Shown here: positions 51,143 to 57,880 of the stretch, piece by piece
Layout of the letters: every line of letters begins with the position of its first letter
Numbering within the stretch: position 1 is the first letter of the stretch
From: Gemmata massiliana
Lineage (GTDB): Bacteria > Planctomycetota > Planctomycetia > Gemmatales > Gemmataceae
Assembly: GCF_901538265.1 (NCBI RefSeq)
Contig: NZ_LR593886.1
Span: 8,267,738 to 8,331,737 of the forward strand
Length of the DNA stretch: 64,000 bases
Direction: 5' to 3'
Notes under the pieces: generated by a model
Told to the model about the DNA's origin: nothing
What the model saw: the letters and a program-made list of their open reading frames with translations, nothing else
Database searches by the model: none
Translations under genes and position numbers: made by a program

Positions 51143-52557
51143 CATACGTCCCAACTTAGCGGGTCCACGTCGGAATACGAAGCCGTACCATGAGGTTGCG
51201 TCAACCTCTGGTTCGGAAGGATTCCGATGTCGGCCCCGATTCCCAACCTCGCCCGCGCCATCCGAACCGTCCTGACCGCGGACGCCGATCGCGCGGCCGC
51301 GCGCGTCGGGTTCGTTCGCCGGCGCCGCAAGATCTCGGGCGCGGCGTTCATTCAGACCCTCGTGTTCGGTTGGATCGAGGACCCACGCGCCCCCGTTGAT
51401 GCCCTTGCCGCTCGATGCCCGGTGCCGGGCGTGACCCCGCAGGCCTTCCACAAGCGGTTCACGCCGGCCGCAACCGAGTTCGTCCGGGAGGTGCTCCTCC
51501 GCGCCGTTGGCCAACTGGTGGCGGCTCAGCCTATCGCCGTCCCGCTCCTGCAACGGTTTGCGGGGGTGTACGTCGAGGACAGCACCGTCGTCGCACTCCC
51601 GGACACCCTTCGGGACACATTCCCCGGGTGCGGCGGAAATACCCCGAGCGCCGGGTTGGCTGCGATCAAGGCCCACGTCCGCTGGGAGTTGACGACCGGA
51701 CGGATCACCGGAATGGCGTTCCAACCGGGCCGGCAACCCGACGGCCGGTTCAATGCCACCGACGACCCGTTGCCCGCCGGCGCGCTGCGGTTGGCCGACC
51801 TCGGGTACTTCGACTTCGGTGTACTGACGCGCCTGAGCGCGGCCGGGGTGTTCTGGATCAGCCGCCTCCCGCCCAATGCCGTGGCGGCCGTGGGCGACGA
51901 GCGCCCGTCCGAGGTGTGGCGCCTGCTCCGGCAATGGTCGGGGGATCTGCTCGACCTGCGTGTCACGGCCGGGAACGAGACCCGGATCGGGTGCCGGTTG
52001 CTGGCCTTCCGGTGCCCGCCCGGGGTCGCGGCCCGGCGCCGGGAGCAGTCGGCCGAAAGGCAGAGGAAGAAGGGGCGGGTGGTGAGCGAGCGGTTGCGGG
52101 TGCTGTGCGAGTGGACCGTATTCGCCACCAACCTGCCGGCCGACCGGTTCACGCCGGAACAGGTGTGGGTGCTGTACCGCCTGCGGTGGCAGGTGGAGTT
52201 GCTGTTGAAGCTGTGGCGATCCCACGGCGGGGTCGGCCAGTCCCACGGGCGGCTCGGGCACCGGGGACTGTGCGAAGTGTACGCCAAGCTGCTGGCGATG
52301 GTGGTTCGGCACTGGTTGCTGCTGACGGGCGGTGGCCCATTGGCTCGGATGAATCCGGTGCGCGCGGCCCGCGAGGCACGCCGGTTCGCGCTCGCCGTTG
52401 CCGATGCGCTACCGTGCGCCCGGCGCCTCCGCCGGGTGCTCCGATCACTTCGCGACACGTTGGCGCTCCTCCGCCCTCGGCATCGACGGAGGAAACGGCC
52501 CTCGGCCCTCGAACTACTCTTCGAGCCCCAGACACCCAGCTAAAGTTGGGACGTATG
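51143..52557 (+). mobile_element. IS4-family-like insertion sequence, 1415 bp
   Basis: The ends are perfect 15-bp inverted repeats CATACGTCCCAACTT (51143-51157) and AAGTTGGGACGTATG (52543-52557). They are flanked by a 10-bp direct repeat GGATTCAGCT (51133-51142 and 52558-52567), extendable to 12 if the outer repeat base is excluded. One transposase gene fills the element. Exact ends and target repeats indicate a recent insertion. Confidence 0.92.
51227..52543 (+). CDS. IS4-family transposase
   Basis: The 438-residue protein has the DDE residues of IS4 transposases: Asp in 'VYVEDSTVVALPD', Asp in 'LRLADLGYFDFGV', and Glu in 'YRLRWQVELLLKLWRS', the YREK-like signature of the family. The C-terminus is Arg-rich. 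The stop codon reaches the right inverted repeat. It should catalyse cut-and-paste transposition and appears intact. Confidence 0.9.
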   Translation: MSAPIPNLARAIRTVLTADADRAAARVGFVRRRRKISGAAFIQTLVFGWIEDPRAPVDALAARCPVPGVTPQAFHKRFTPAATEFVREVLLRAVGQLVAAQPIAVPLLQRFAGVYVEDSTVVALPDTLRDTFPGCGGNTPSAGLAAIKAHVRWELTTGRITGMAFQPGRQPDGRFNATDDPLPAGALRLADLGYFDFGVLTRLSAAGVFWISRLPPNAVAAVGDERPSEVWRLLRQWSGDLLDLRVTAGNETRIGCRLLAFRCPPGVAARRREQSAERQRKKGRVVSERLRVLCEWTVFATNLPADRFTPEQVWVLYRLRWQVELLLKLWRSHGGVGQSHGRLGHRGLCEVYAKLLAMVVRHWLLLTGGGPLARMNPVRAAREARRFALAVADALPCARRLRRVLRSLRDTLALLRPRHRRRKRPSALELLFEPQTPS

Positions 52558-52759
52558 GGATTCAGCTCCGGGTGCCCGGCGAGCAGCTCGACAAGCTCAT
52601 CGAACTGGGCACGCGAGCGACCGACTGACGCCCCGTACACGTGGGCACTGGCGCGTGGTGTGTGGGGAGCACGCCGGGGCACGACTCGCGGCCCCGGAGG
52701 AGCGGGTTCGACTCCCGCCGTGACAGCTCGACTGTTGAAACCGTTCAGGGGACCGACCG

Positions 52760-53101
52760 ATGCCTTACGACGCACAATTCTCCTCGGGCAACCCACTCAT
52801 GGTGGACCACACCCCGTCCGGGGCCGCGGTCCCCGCGGGCACCGTCGTGGTGACCAACGACACCCCGCGCGTGGCGCACCGGGACATCCCCGACGGCGCC
52901 CTGGGCGCGCTGGCCGGCGAGGGCGGGGTGTACCTGATGACCGGGGACGGGATCATCGCCGCGGACAAGAAGGTGTACTGGGACGCGACCAACAAGAAAG
53001 TCACCCTGACCGCGAGCACGTTCAAGATCTTCGGGGTCACCGTAACCGCGTGTACCGGGAACAACGCCACGTGCCTAGTGCGCCACGACCCGAGCGCGTA
53101 A
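52760..53101 (+). CDS. DUF2190 capsid decoration protein
   Basis: The 113-residue protein starts PYDAQFSSGNPLMVDHTPSG and has 'AVPAGTVVVTNDTPRVAHRD', 'GALAGEGGVYLMTGDG' and 'KVYWDATNKKVTLTA'. This series is typical of DUF2190 proteins, small beta-rich cement proteins of Mu-like and related phages. It should sit on the outside of the capsid. It follows the IS-split gene in the head operon. Confidence 0.85.
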   Translation: MPYDAQFSSGNPLMVDHTPSGAAVPAGTVVVTNDTPRVAHRDIPDGALGALAGEGGVYLMTGDGIIAADKKVYWDATNKKVTLTASTFKIFGVTVTACTGNNATCLVRHDPSA

Positions 53102-53176
53102 TCGCATTCCGTCGACGGGGGAGAGTCGCTCGCTCCCCCGTCGGCCCGTTCACTCCACCCCGAACCGGTGAGACCA

Positions 53177-53611
53177 ATGACCGTACTCCTGATCGCCCTG
53201 GCGCTCCTGGCGCTCGCACCCGGAATCAGCCACTCGCTGACGCTGTCGTGGGCGCGCAACGGGGAGGCGATCACCAACGTGGTGACCGTGACCGCCAACG
53301 GGGAAACGAACCTGGACCTGACGGTCCCGGCGAACACCACGGACCTGCGCGCCGACATCGACCTGGACGCGGACAAGATCCAGTCCCTGTACATCCTGAG
53401 CGACCAGAACGTCACGATCGAGACGAACAGCGGGACGAGCCCGGGGAACACGCTCACGATCGGCGCGAACAAGCCCTACGTGTGGTACCTCGGGTGCGGG
53501 CTCACGAACCCGATCACGACCGACGTGGCCGCGTCGATCTACGTGACCAACCCGAGCACGACGCTGGCGGCGAACGTGCAGATCCGGGTGCTCCAGGACA
53601 TGACCTCGTGA
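53177..53611 (+). CDS. Probable phage structural protein
   Basis: ATG 53177 opens a hydrophobic N-terminus (TVLLIALALLALAPGISH) that may be part of the coding region or the result of a wrong start. The rest is a beta-rich protein (SLTLSWARNGEAITNVVTVT, TIETNSGTSPGNTLTIGANK) seen in the head region of planctomycete phages. Its role could be capsid decoration or connector. The end overlaps the next gene (GTGA). Confidence 0.55.
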   Translation: MTVLLIALALLALAPGISHSLTLSWARNGEAITNVVTVTANGETNLDLTVPANTTDLRADIDLDADKIQSLYILSDQNVTIETNSGTSPGNTLTIGANKPYVWYLGCGLTNPITTDVAASIYVTNPSTTLAANVQIRVLQDMTS

Positions 53612-53985
53612 GCCGGGCGAGCCGCGGACAAGCGGCCCTGATCGCGCGCCTGCGGGCCGCGCACGCGCCCGACGGCGCGCTCACCTACGTGCGTTTGGCC
53701 GAGCGCATCGACCTCACGGGCAAAGCCTGGCTCGGGCGCACGGTAACCACGCGCCTGGCCAACGCGGGCGGGGCCGCGGCCGTGTTCGGGGACCGCGATT
53801 ACTTGATCCCGAAGGGCGAGCTCCCCTGGGAGCCGAAGAAGGGCGATGTGGTCGAGGACGTGGTCAACGGGGTGGCGCAGAAGTTCGAGGTGCTGCCCCC
53901 GGCGACGGGCGAGCCCGAGTGGCGCTACAGCGACCCGGGCGAAACCTTGTTCCGGGTCCATTGCAAGCACAAGGGGACGGCGTGA
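53608..53985 (+). CDS. Probable head-tail connector protein
   Basis: A GTG at 53608 overlaps the upstream TGA by four bases. The 125-residue product begins basic and helical (RASRGQAALIARLRAAH), followed by 'DYLIPKGELPWEPKKGDVVE' and 'QKFEVLPPATGEPEWRYSDP'. This matches head-closure proteins that carry a beta barrel for binding the portal-adaptor ring. The order in the operon (after coat and decoration, before tail terminator) agrees. Confidence 0.55.
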   Translation: MSRASRGQAALIARLRAAHAPDGALTYVRLAERIDLTGKAWLGRTVTTRLANAGGAAAVFGDRDYLIPKGELPWEPKKGDVVEDVVNGVAQKFEVLPPATGEPEWRYSDPGETLFRVHCKHKGTA

Positions 53986-53986
53986 C

Positions 53987-54460
53987 ATGGCCGCACGAAT
54001 CGTCGAGGTCCGGGACGCGGTCGTCGAACGCATCCGGGCGTGGTGGGAGCCCGCGGCCCCGGACGAGGTCATCGGCCCGTGGGAGATCGACCTCGACACG
54101 CGGGAGCTGAAGGGGCGTCGGGTCCAGGTGTTCCCGTCCACCTACGCGGGCGGCCCGGTGACCCGGCTCTCGGACCAGAACGATTACACGGTCGTGATCG
54201 TGGTCGCCGAGTTGTACCCGGACGACGGACCGATCCCGGCGGGTTGGATCGACGGGCTGGTGGGGTGGTGCGAGGGGCTGCTCAACGCGATCGGCAGCGT
54301 GCGGGCCGAGAACCTGCTGGCGGTCGAGGGGCAACCGGGGTCCGGGTTGTACCCGCAGACCGCGGAATGCACGACCGTTTACGACCTCGAAGAACTGGCC
54401 GAGCGGAAGCTCTTTCTGAGCGTGCTGAGCGTGCTGTACCGGGAACAAGTGGAGGCGTGA
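53987..54460 (+). CDS. Probable tail terminator protein
   Basis: ATG 53987 follows the previous stop by one base. The 157-residue protein has an 'AARIVEVRDAVVERIRAWWE' helix and 'YTVVIVVAELYPDDGPIPAG' with an alpha/beta layout, as in gpU-like tail terminators. Position between connector and tail-tube genes supports the call. No catalytic motif is expected. Confidence 0.5.
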   Translation: MAARIVEVRDAVVERIRAWWEPAAPDEVIGPWEIDLDTRELKGRRVQVFPSTYAGGPVTRLSDQNDYTVVIVVAELYPDDGPIPAGWIDGLVGWCEGLLNAIGSVRAENLLAVEGQPGSGLYPQTAECTTVYDLEELAERKLFLSVLSVLYREQVEA

Positions 54461-54461
54461 C

Positions 54462-54947
54462 GTGCTAGCGATCAACGCGAAGGTGTACTGGCGGTCGGGC
54501 GGCTCGTATGGGGCGCCGAACTGGACCGAGGCCGCGATCATCGAGAACTTCGCGGTCAACCCGGCCTGGGACCAGGCCGAAACGAACTCGCGCGCGAGCC
54601 GGATCAAGCTCCAGGCCAAGTCGCTGCTCGGCTTGGAATTCAGCGGGCGCATGGAAAAGAAGCCCGGGAACGCGAGCTACGAGGCGTTCATGAACGCGCT
54701 GTTGACCGACGACGTGATCGACCTGCTCGTGCTCGACGGGCCGAAGGAGCAGGTCGGGGTGCGCGGGTGGCGCGTGGACTGCCAGGTGTTCTCGGCGAAC
54801 GAGAACCAGGATCTGGCGAACGCGCTGTACCCGGAGATCACGTTCATGCCGACGTCGTCTGACAACGCGCCCAAGGCGGTCAAGGTCGGCCCCGGCCCGG
54901 CCCTCACGTACTCGATCCCGGGCACCAACGGGGCCACGTTCAGCTAA
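54462..54947 (+). CDS. Probable major tail (tube) protein
   Basis: A GTG at 54462 starts a 161-residue beta-rich protein: 'KVYWRSGGSYGAPNWTEAAI', 'NFAVNPAWDQAETNSRASRI', 'LEFSGRMEKKPGNASYEAFM'. The size and pattern fit tail-tube proteins of siphophages (two-sheet beta sandwich). Since a tail tube gene is present, the ancestor was tailed even though tape measure genes are missing. Confidence 0.6.
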   Translation: MLAINAKVYWRSGGSYGAPNWTEAAIIENFAVNPAWDQAETNSRASRIKLQAKSLLGLEFSGRMEKKPGNASYEAFMNALLTDDVIDLLVLDGPKEQVGVRGWRVDCQVFSANENQDLANALYPEITFMPTSSDNAPKAVKVGPGPALTYSIPGTNGATFS

Positions 54948-54958
54948 GCGGAGGGGCC

Positions 54959-55459
54959 GTGCCACTTGACATCAAGGCGTACTCCAAGTTCTTCTTCGAC
55001 CGCGACAACGTCAAGAGCGCGGTCGATCGGGGCACGCGCCGGGCGCTCTCGAAGTTCGGGGCGTTCGTCCGCCAGCGTGCCCGGACCTCGATCAAGAAGA
55101 AGAAGGGAATCAGCGACCCGGGCTCCCCGCCGAACTCGCACCTGGGGCTGCTTCGCAAGGGCATCCTGTTCGCGTTCGACCCGGCCGCGAAGTCGGTCGT
55201 GATCGGCCCGGTCCCGATGTCCAAGCCGAACGGCGTCCCGGAGCTCCTGGAGAAGGGCGGGACGGTCCCGGGCAACGGGCGCGAGATCTGGATCACGAAC
55301 ACGCCCGGGCGCAACGCCCAGGGCCGGTTCGTCTCGAAGGGCAAGACGCGCGTGGTGCTCGACGGGAACCTCGTGTACCGCCCGCGCCCGTACATGGGGC
55401 CGGCGTACCGGGCCGAGCTCCCGAAGGCCCCGCAGATGTTCAAGGACGCAATCCGCTAG
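54959..55459 (+). CDS. Tail-associated protein, HK97 gp10-like
   Basis: A GTG at 54959 opens a 166-residue basic protein with 'KSAVDRGTRRALSKFGAFVR' and 'RARTSIKKKKGISDPGSPP', like the N-terminal helix of HK97-gp10-type tail-completion proteins. The C-terminal 'RPYMGPAYRAELPKAPQMF' is also typical (RPfm.pa......). In this family it is a neck/tail completion protein. Confidence 0.6.
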   Translation: MPLDIKAYSKFFFDRDNVKSAVDRGTRRALSKFGAFVRQRARTSIKKKKGISDPGSPPNSHLGLLRKGILFAFDPAAKSVVIGPVPMSKPNGVPELLEKGGTVPGNGREIWITNTPGRNAQGRFVSKGKTRVVLDGNLVYRPRPYMGPAYRAELPKAPQMFKDAIR

Positions 55460-55473
55460 TCCCGAGGGCACCG

Positions 55474-55809
55474 ATGCAAGCGTTCAAGAGACGCGGCGCC
55501 CAGCGCGCCCGGCTGGTGCAGTTCGAGGAGACGCTCTTGGGCTCGGATTACAGCGCCGACGAACTGGACCTGATGAAAGCGGTGGACCGGTACCGGCGCG
55601 AAACGGGCGCCCTGTTCCCGAGTGCCGTCGAGATCCTGCGCCTCGCGCGCGGCCTGGGGTGGGTCCGCGACCCGGCACGGGCGATGGACCGCGACCCGGT
55701 GATCGGGGACTTCGTCGAGGCCCCGGCCCCGCCGGTCGCGGACCGGGACCAACCCGTGAAGCGGGACATGCGGCGCAAAGAGAACCGCGGGGCGAAACCG
55801 CGGACGTGA
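55474..55809 (+). CDS. Hypothetical phage protein
   Basis: The 111-residue product has 'DELDLMKAVDRYRRETGALF' and 'VEILRLARGLGWVRDP', a helix-rich pattern seen in small proteins near planctomycete phage tail genes. The last 30 residues are charged and disordered (KRDMRRKENRGAK). In position it corresponds to a tail-assembly chaperone, but similarity is not clear. Confidence 0.5.
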   Translation: MQAFKRRGAQRARLVQFEETLLGSDYSADELDLMKAVDRYRRETGALFPSAVEILRLARGLGWVRDPARAMDRDPVIGDFVEAPAPPVADRDQPVKRDMRRKENRGAKPRT

Positions 55810-55827
55810 TTCCACCAGGGGGCACCG

Positions 55828-56202
55828 ATGATCGATCACCCGGTCCTGTTGAAGTTCACCAACGAGACGATCCGCATCACCGCGGACCTGCTCGCCGGGC
55901 TCCTCACGCTCCCCACGGCCGCGCTCGACGCGGTGACGGGCCAGGGCCTCGCGGCGGTCCTCGGGACCACGGACGCGGCGCTCATGCGGGCCGAGCCGTG
56001 GGGGGCGAGCGACTACCAGAGCGTGACCGCGCATGGCATCACCGGGAGCGACACCGAGGCGCGGGCGCTGCTCACGAACCACGACGTGATCGCGCTGCTG
56101 CGGGTGCTCGTGGTCGTCAAACAGATGATTGCCGTGAACGACCAGCTCGGCCCCCTGGTCCGGAAGATCGCGGTCAACCCGCGCGCGCAACTGGTGGGGT
56201 GA
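55828..56202 (+). CDS. Hypothetical phage protein
   Basis: The 124-residue product (IDHPVLLKFTNETIRITADL) is mostly helical, with 'HDVIALLRVLVVVKQMIAVN'. No family is recognised. It is the last complete gene before the deletion scar, where a tape measure gene would normally follow. Confidence 0.5.
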   Translation: MIDHPVLLKFTNETIRITADLLAGLLTLPTAALDAVTGQGLAAVLGTTDAALMRAEPWGASDYQSVTAHGITGSDTEARALLTNHDVIALLRVLVVVKQMIAVNDQLGPLVRKIAVNPRAQLVG

Positions 56203-56205
56203 TCC

Positions 56206-56626
56206 GTGGCCGACTACTACGTCGACGCGACCGGCGGGAGTGATGCCAACCCGGGCACGAGCGTTCAACGGGCACGAGTGCTTCCTGTTCGGGTGCGACA
56301 CCGGGGCCGACGACTACTCGGACAGCGGGGACTCGGGGGCCGGGGTGTTCGTGCGCGGCGAGCTGGTCGCGGTCCACTGCGGCAAGGTGTCCCAGGAGCG
56401 CACGCCCTACGGGACCGGCACCCGGCCCGTGCGAACCCTGCTCGCGCGCGTGCTCCGGCACGACGGCTCGAAGGTGATCCCGTTCGCGACCGCACCGGTC
56501 ACACTGCCGGCGACGATCCCGGCCGCTCCGACGAGCGCGGCCCCAACGTACTACTACCCGTCCCTCGGCGGGTGCTCGAACGGGAGTTGCCCGGCGCCGA
56601 CGACCCGGCGCGGGTTCTTCCGGTAA
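56206..56626 (+). pseudogene. Chimeric pseudogene: tail-fibre N-terminus joined to trypsin-like C-terminus
   Basis: The frame from GTG 56206 gives 'ADYYVDATGGSDANPGTS', the standard start of right-handed beta-helix (pectate-lyase-like) fibre proteins, and then turns into Arg-rich nonsense. In the next frame the sequence from about 56265 gives 'FNGHECFLFGCDTGADDYSD' and 'SGDSGAGVFVRGELVAVHCG', the serine region of a trypsin-like peptidase (GDSGxG). Its Cys/Pro-rich end is SLGGCSNGSCPAP. The junction near 56263 is a deletion scar that removed what lay between. Confidence 0.6.
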
Positions 56627-56731
56627 CCGTACACCCGACCGGGACACGTGCGCCGTGCAGTCGGGGGGCTGCAGGACGGGCGGCGCGGCGGTCCCGGTCG
56701 GGCCGTTTCACCACTTCAAAGGATCACGCAG

Positions 56732-56929
56732 ATGAGCAGCGCGCTAGTGAATCTGGTCGAGGGCGTAGCTCAGCGGGTTGCGGACAACAAGGTCACCGCG
56801 ACCGACGGGCAGGCGTTCCTCAAGCGATTGGTCCACGGCCCGGTTGCCGCGTTCGCGGTGAAGCTCACCCCGAACCCGTTCGACGACCTGGCCCTGGAGT
56901 TCCTCAAGTCGGTCATCCCGAAAGAATAA
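56732..56929 (+). CDS. Small hypothetical phage protein (65 aa)
   Basis: ATG 56732 has AAAGGA upstream. The peptide 'SSALVNLVEGVAQRVADNKV' continues into a helical C-terminus (FDDLALEFLKSVIPKE). No family is recognised. A strong terminator follows it at 56960. Confidence 0.5.
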   Translation: MSSALVNLVEGVAQRVADNKVTATDGQAFLKRLVHGPVAAFAVKLTPNPFDDLALEFLKSVIPKE

Positions 56930-56959
56930 CCTCGGCCACCAGATCGAGTTCTAAATAGA

Positions 56960-56989
56960 GCGGCCCGCGACATCGATGTCGCGGGCCGC
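56960..56989. terminator. Perfect 30-bp palindrome closing the phage operon
   Basis: The sequence 56960-56989 is its own reverse complement (GCGGCCCGCGACATC then its complement). It lies between the last rightward phage gene and a leftward cargo gene, so it probably ends both transcripts. Confidence 0.7.
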
Positions 56990-57005
56990 GTTCGTTGGTG
57001 GGACA

Positions 57006-57605
57006 TTACTCCTTTGCAGGCATCTCGTCCTTCTTGATCTCGAAACGGTAAAGCACCGGGATCTTCTTCCCGTTGTGCTCCATGTCGCCGGCGACATACC
57101 AAAGCCCGTTCAAGCTGACCGTGGCTCCCTTCTTTGCGTCGGGCAGTGAGGACACGACCAGATACCGGACGGTGACTTTTTCCTCCCCCACCACGAACGG
57201 ATTCGCAGGCCTTCTAATGGCCACGCCTTCAACCACCGTGCCCTCGGTGTTCACTTCGGCAACGGTCAGCGATGATTGAGCTAACCGCCCAACTTGGCCT
57301 TTTGCACCCTCAAACACGGTCGTGAAGCCCCCGCCGTACAACTCTGGACTTTTCGTCATCACGGCTAATCGGGTATTGGCTCTCATCAGCATTATTTTCC
57401 CTTCACCGGCCGATGCTATGTCTTTTGAGAGCACCTTCGCTTCCGCGATTTCGTCTTTCACTTTCGCAAGTGCCGCATCGTATCCCTTGCGCCACTTCGA
57501 TACGAGAACCGCGCGCTCTGCTTCGGGCATCGGTGGGGGCAAATCTGCGGCTCGGGCTGAGTTCAATACGAGGGCTATGGTGACAAAAAGTGAGGCGCGG
57601 AGCAT
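57006..57605 (-). CDS. Secreted cargo protein near attR
   Basis: The start at 57605 opens a signal peptide (LRASLFVTIALVLNSARA). The mature protein has a helical charged N-terminal half (KWRKGYDAALAKVKDEIAEA) and a beta C-terminal half (LNGLWYVAGDMEHNGKKIPV). The motif '(G.)YVAGd.(.)..G' is shared with the host gene at 60546 outside the element (GPYYVAGHVDADGTTIL). The function is unknown. Position between the phage operon and attR, on the opposite strand, marks it as cargo expressed in the lysogen. Confidence 0.65.
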   Translation of the reverse strand: MLRASLFVTIALVLNSARAADLPPPMPEAERAVLVSKWRKGYDAALAKVKDEIAEAKVLSKDIASAGEGKIMLMRANTRLAVMTKSPELYGGGFTTVFEGAKGQVGRLAQSSLTVAEVNTEGTVVEGVAIRRPANPFVVGEEKVTVRYLVVSSLPDAKKGATVSLNGLWYVAGDMEHNGKKIPVLYRFEIKKDEMPAKE

Positions 57606-57624
57606 GGCCAAAATCTCGGAGAAA

Positions 57625-57652
57625 AGTTTCGGGGTAATCCTACCCCGAAACT
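57625..57652. promoter_or_regulatory. Inverted repeat AGTTTCGGGGTA...TACCCCGAAACT near attR
   Basis: Arms AGTTTCGGGGTA (57625-57636) and TACCCCGAAACT (57641-57652) with a 4-base centre match the repeat ahead of the integrase (27247-27282). It is placed about 125 bp inside attR, the position expected for a P'-arm integrase site. Confidence 0.55.
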
Positions 57653-57775
57653 CCCCCAAACTACACGAAATGGCCTGATAATTACCCTCATTCCCGGACA
57701 GCCCAGAACGAGCCCGCCCGCCACAAACCACTTGTTTTTCAAGCAAATCGATGCAAAATTAGGCTACACCTACCC

Positions 57776-57822
57776 CGCCTGATAAGCGCAGAATCGTGGG
57801 TTCGATTCCCACCCGACCTACT
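57776..57822. repeat. attR, 47-bp direct repeat
   Basis: It is identical to 27139-27185 and contains only the 3' part of tRNA-Ile(GAT), including the anticodon 3' stem, variable loop, T-arm and acceptor 3' strand. It defines the right end of the element. Confidence 0.93.
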
Positions 57823-57880
57823 CGACGAAATACTCATCTTCCCGGGGTCCGTGCCCGCGCCGAGGGGCACCCGTCGAAAA

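Larger units (their letters stand above)
50967..52628 (+). pseudogene. Head-operon gene split by an IS4-like insertion
   Basis: Before insertion the frame ran from ATG 50967 to the TGA at 52626, skipping the IS. Joining 'LKLALPAERPGIQL' to 'RVPGEQLDKLIELGTRATD' at the target duplication gives a protein of about 78 residues. It lies between the capsid fusion and DUF2190 genes, so it was probably a small head or connector protein. It is now cut after residue 58. Confidence 0.85.
27139..57822. mobile_element. Integrated defective prophage of about 30.6 kb
   Basis: The element lies between 47-bp att repeats. It contains an integrase next to attL, a divergent regulator pair, primase-helicase, terminase, gpW-like protein, portal, prohead protease-capsid fusion and tail-tube-type genes in lambda-like order. 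It lacks tape measure, tail tip and lysis genes. Its integrase is frameshifted, one connector gene is split by an IS, and a chimeric pseudogene marks a deletion. Three AT-rich islands (38224-39186, 40837-41825, 44660-46384) look like later cargo. Confidence 0.92.

Noticed and set aside
52641-52735. tRNA-like sequence with a T-arm (GCGGG-TTCGACT-CCCGC) between the IS and DUF2190 gene
   Set aside because: Acceptor strands do not pair and the central stem has a 12-base loop, so no cloverleaf can be drawn; it may only be a tRNA fragment.
51415-53985. An 856-codon open frame running through the transposase and structural genes
   Set aside because: It is a shadow of the IS4-like transposase in another frame; only its last 125 codons (53608-53985) have coding character.
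56755-56790. GGGCGTAGCTCAGCGGGTT looks like the 5' half of a tRNA
   Set aside because: It lies inside the 56732-56929 coding frame and no matching anticodon arm or acceptor 3' strand follows.
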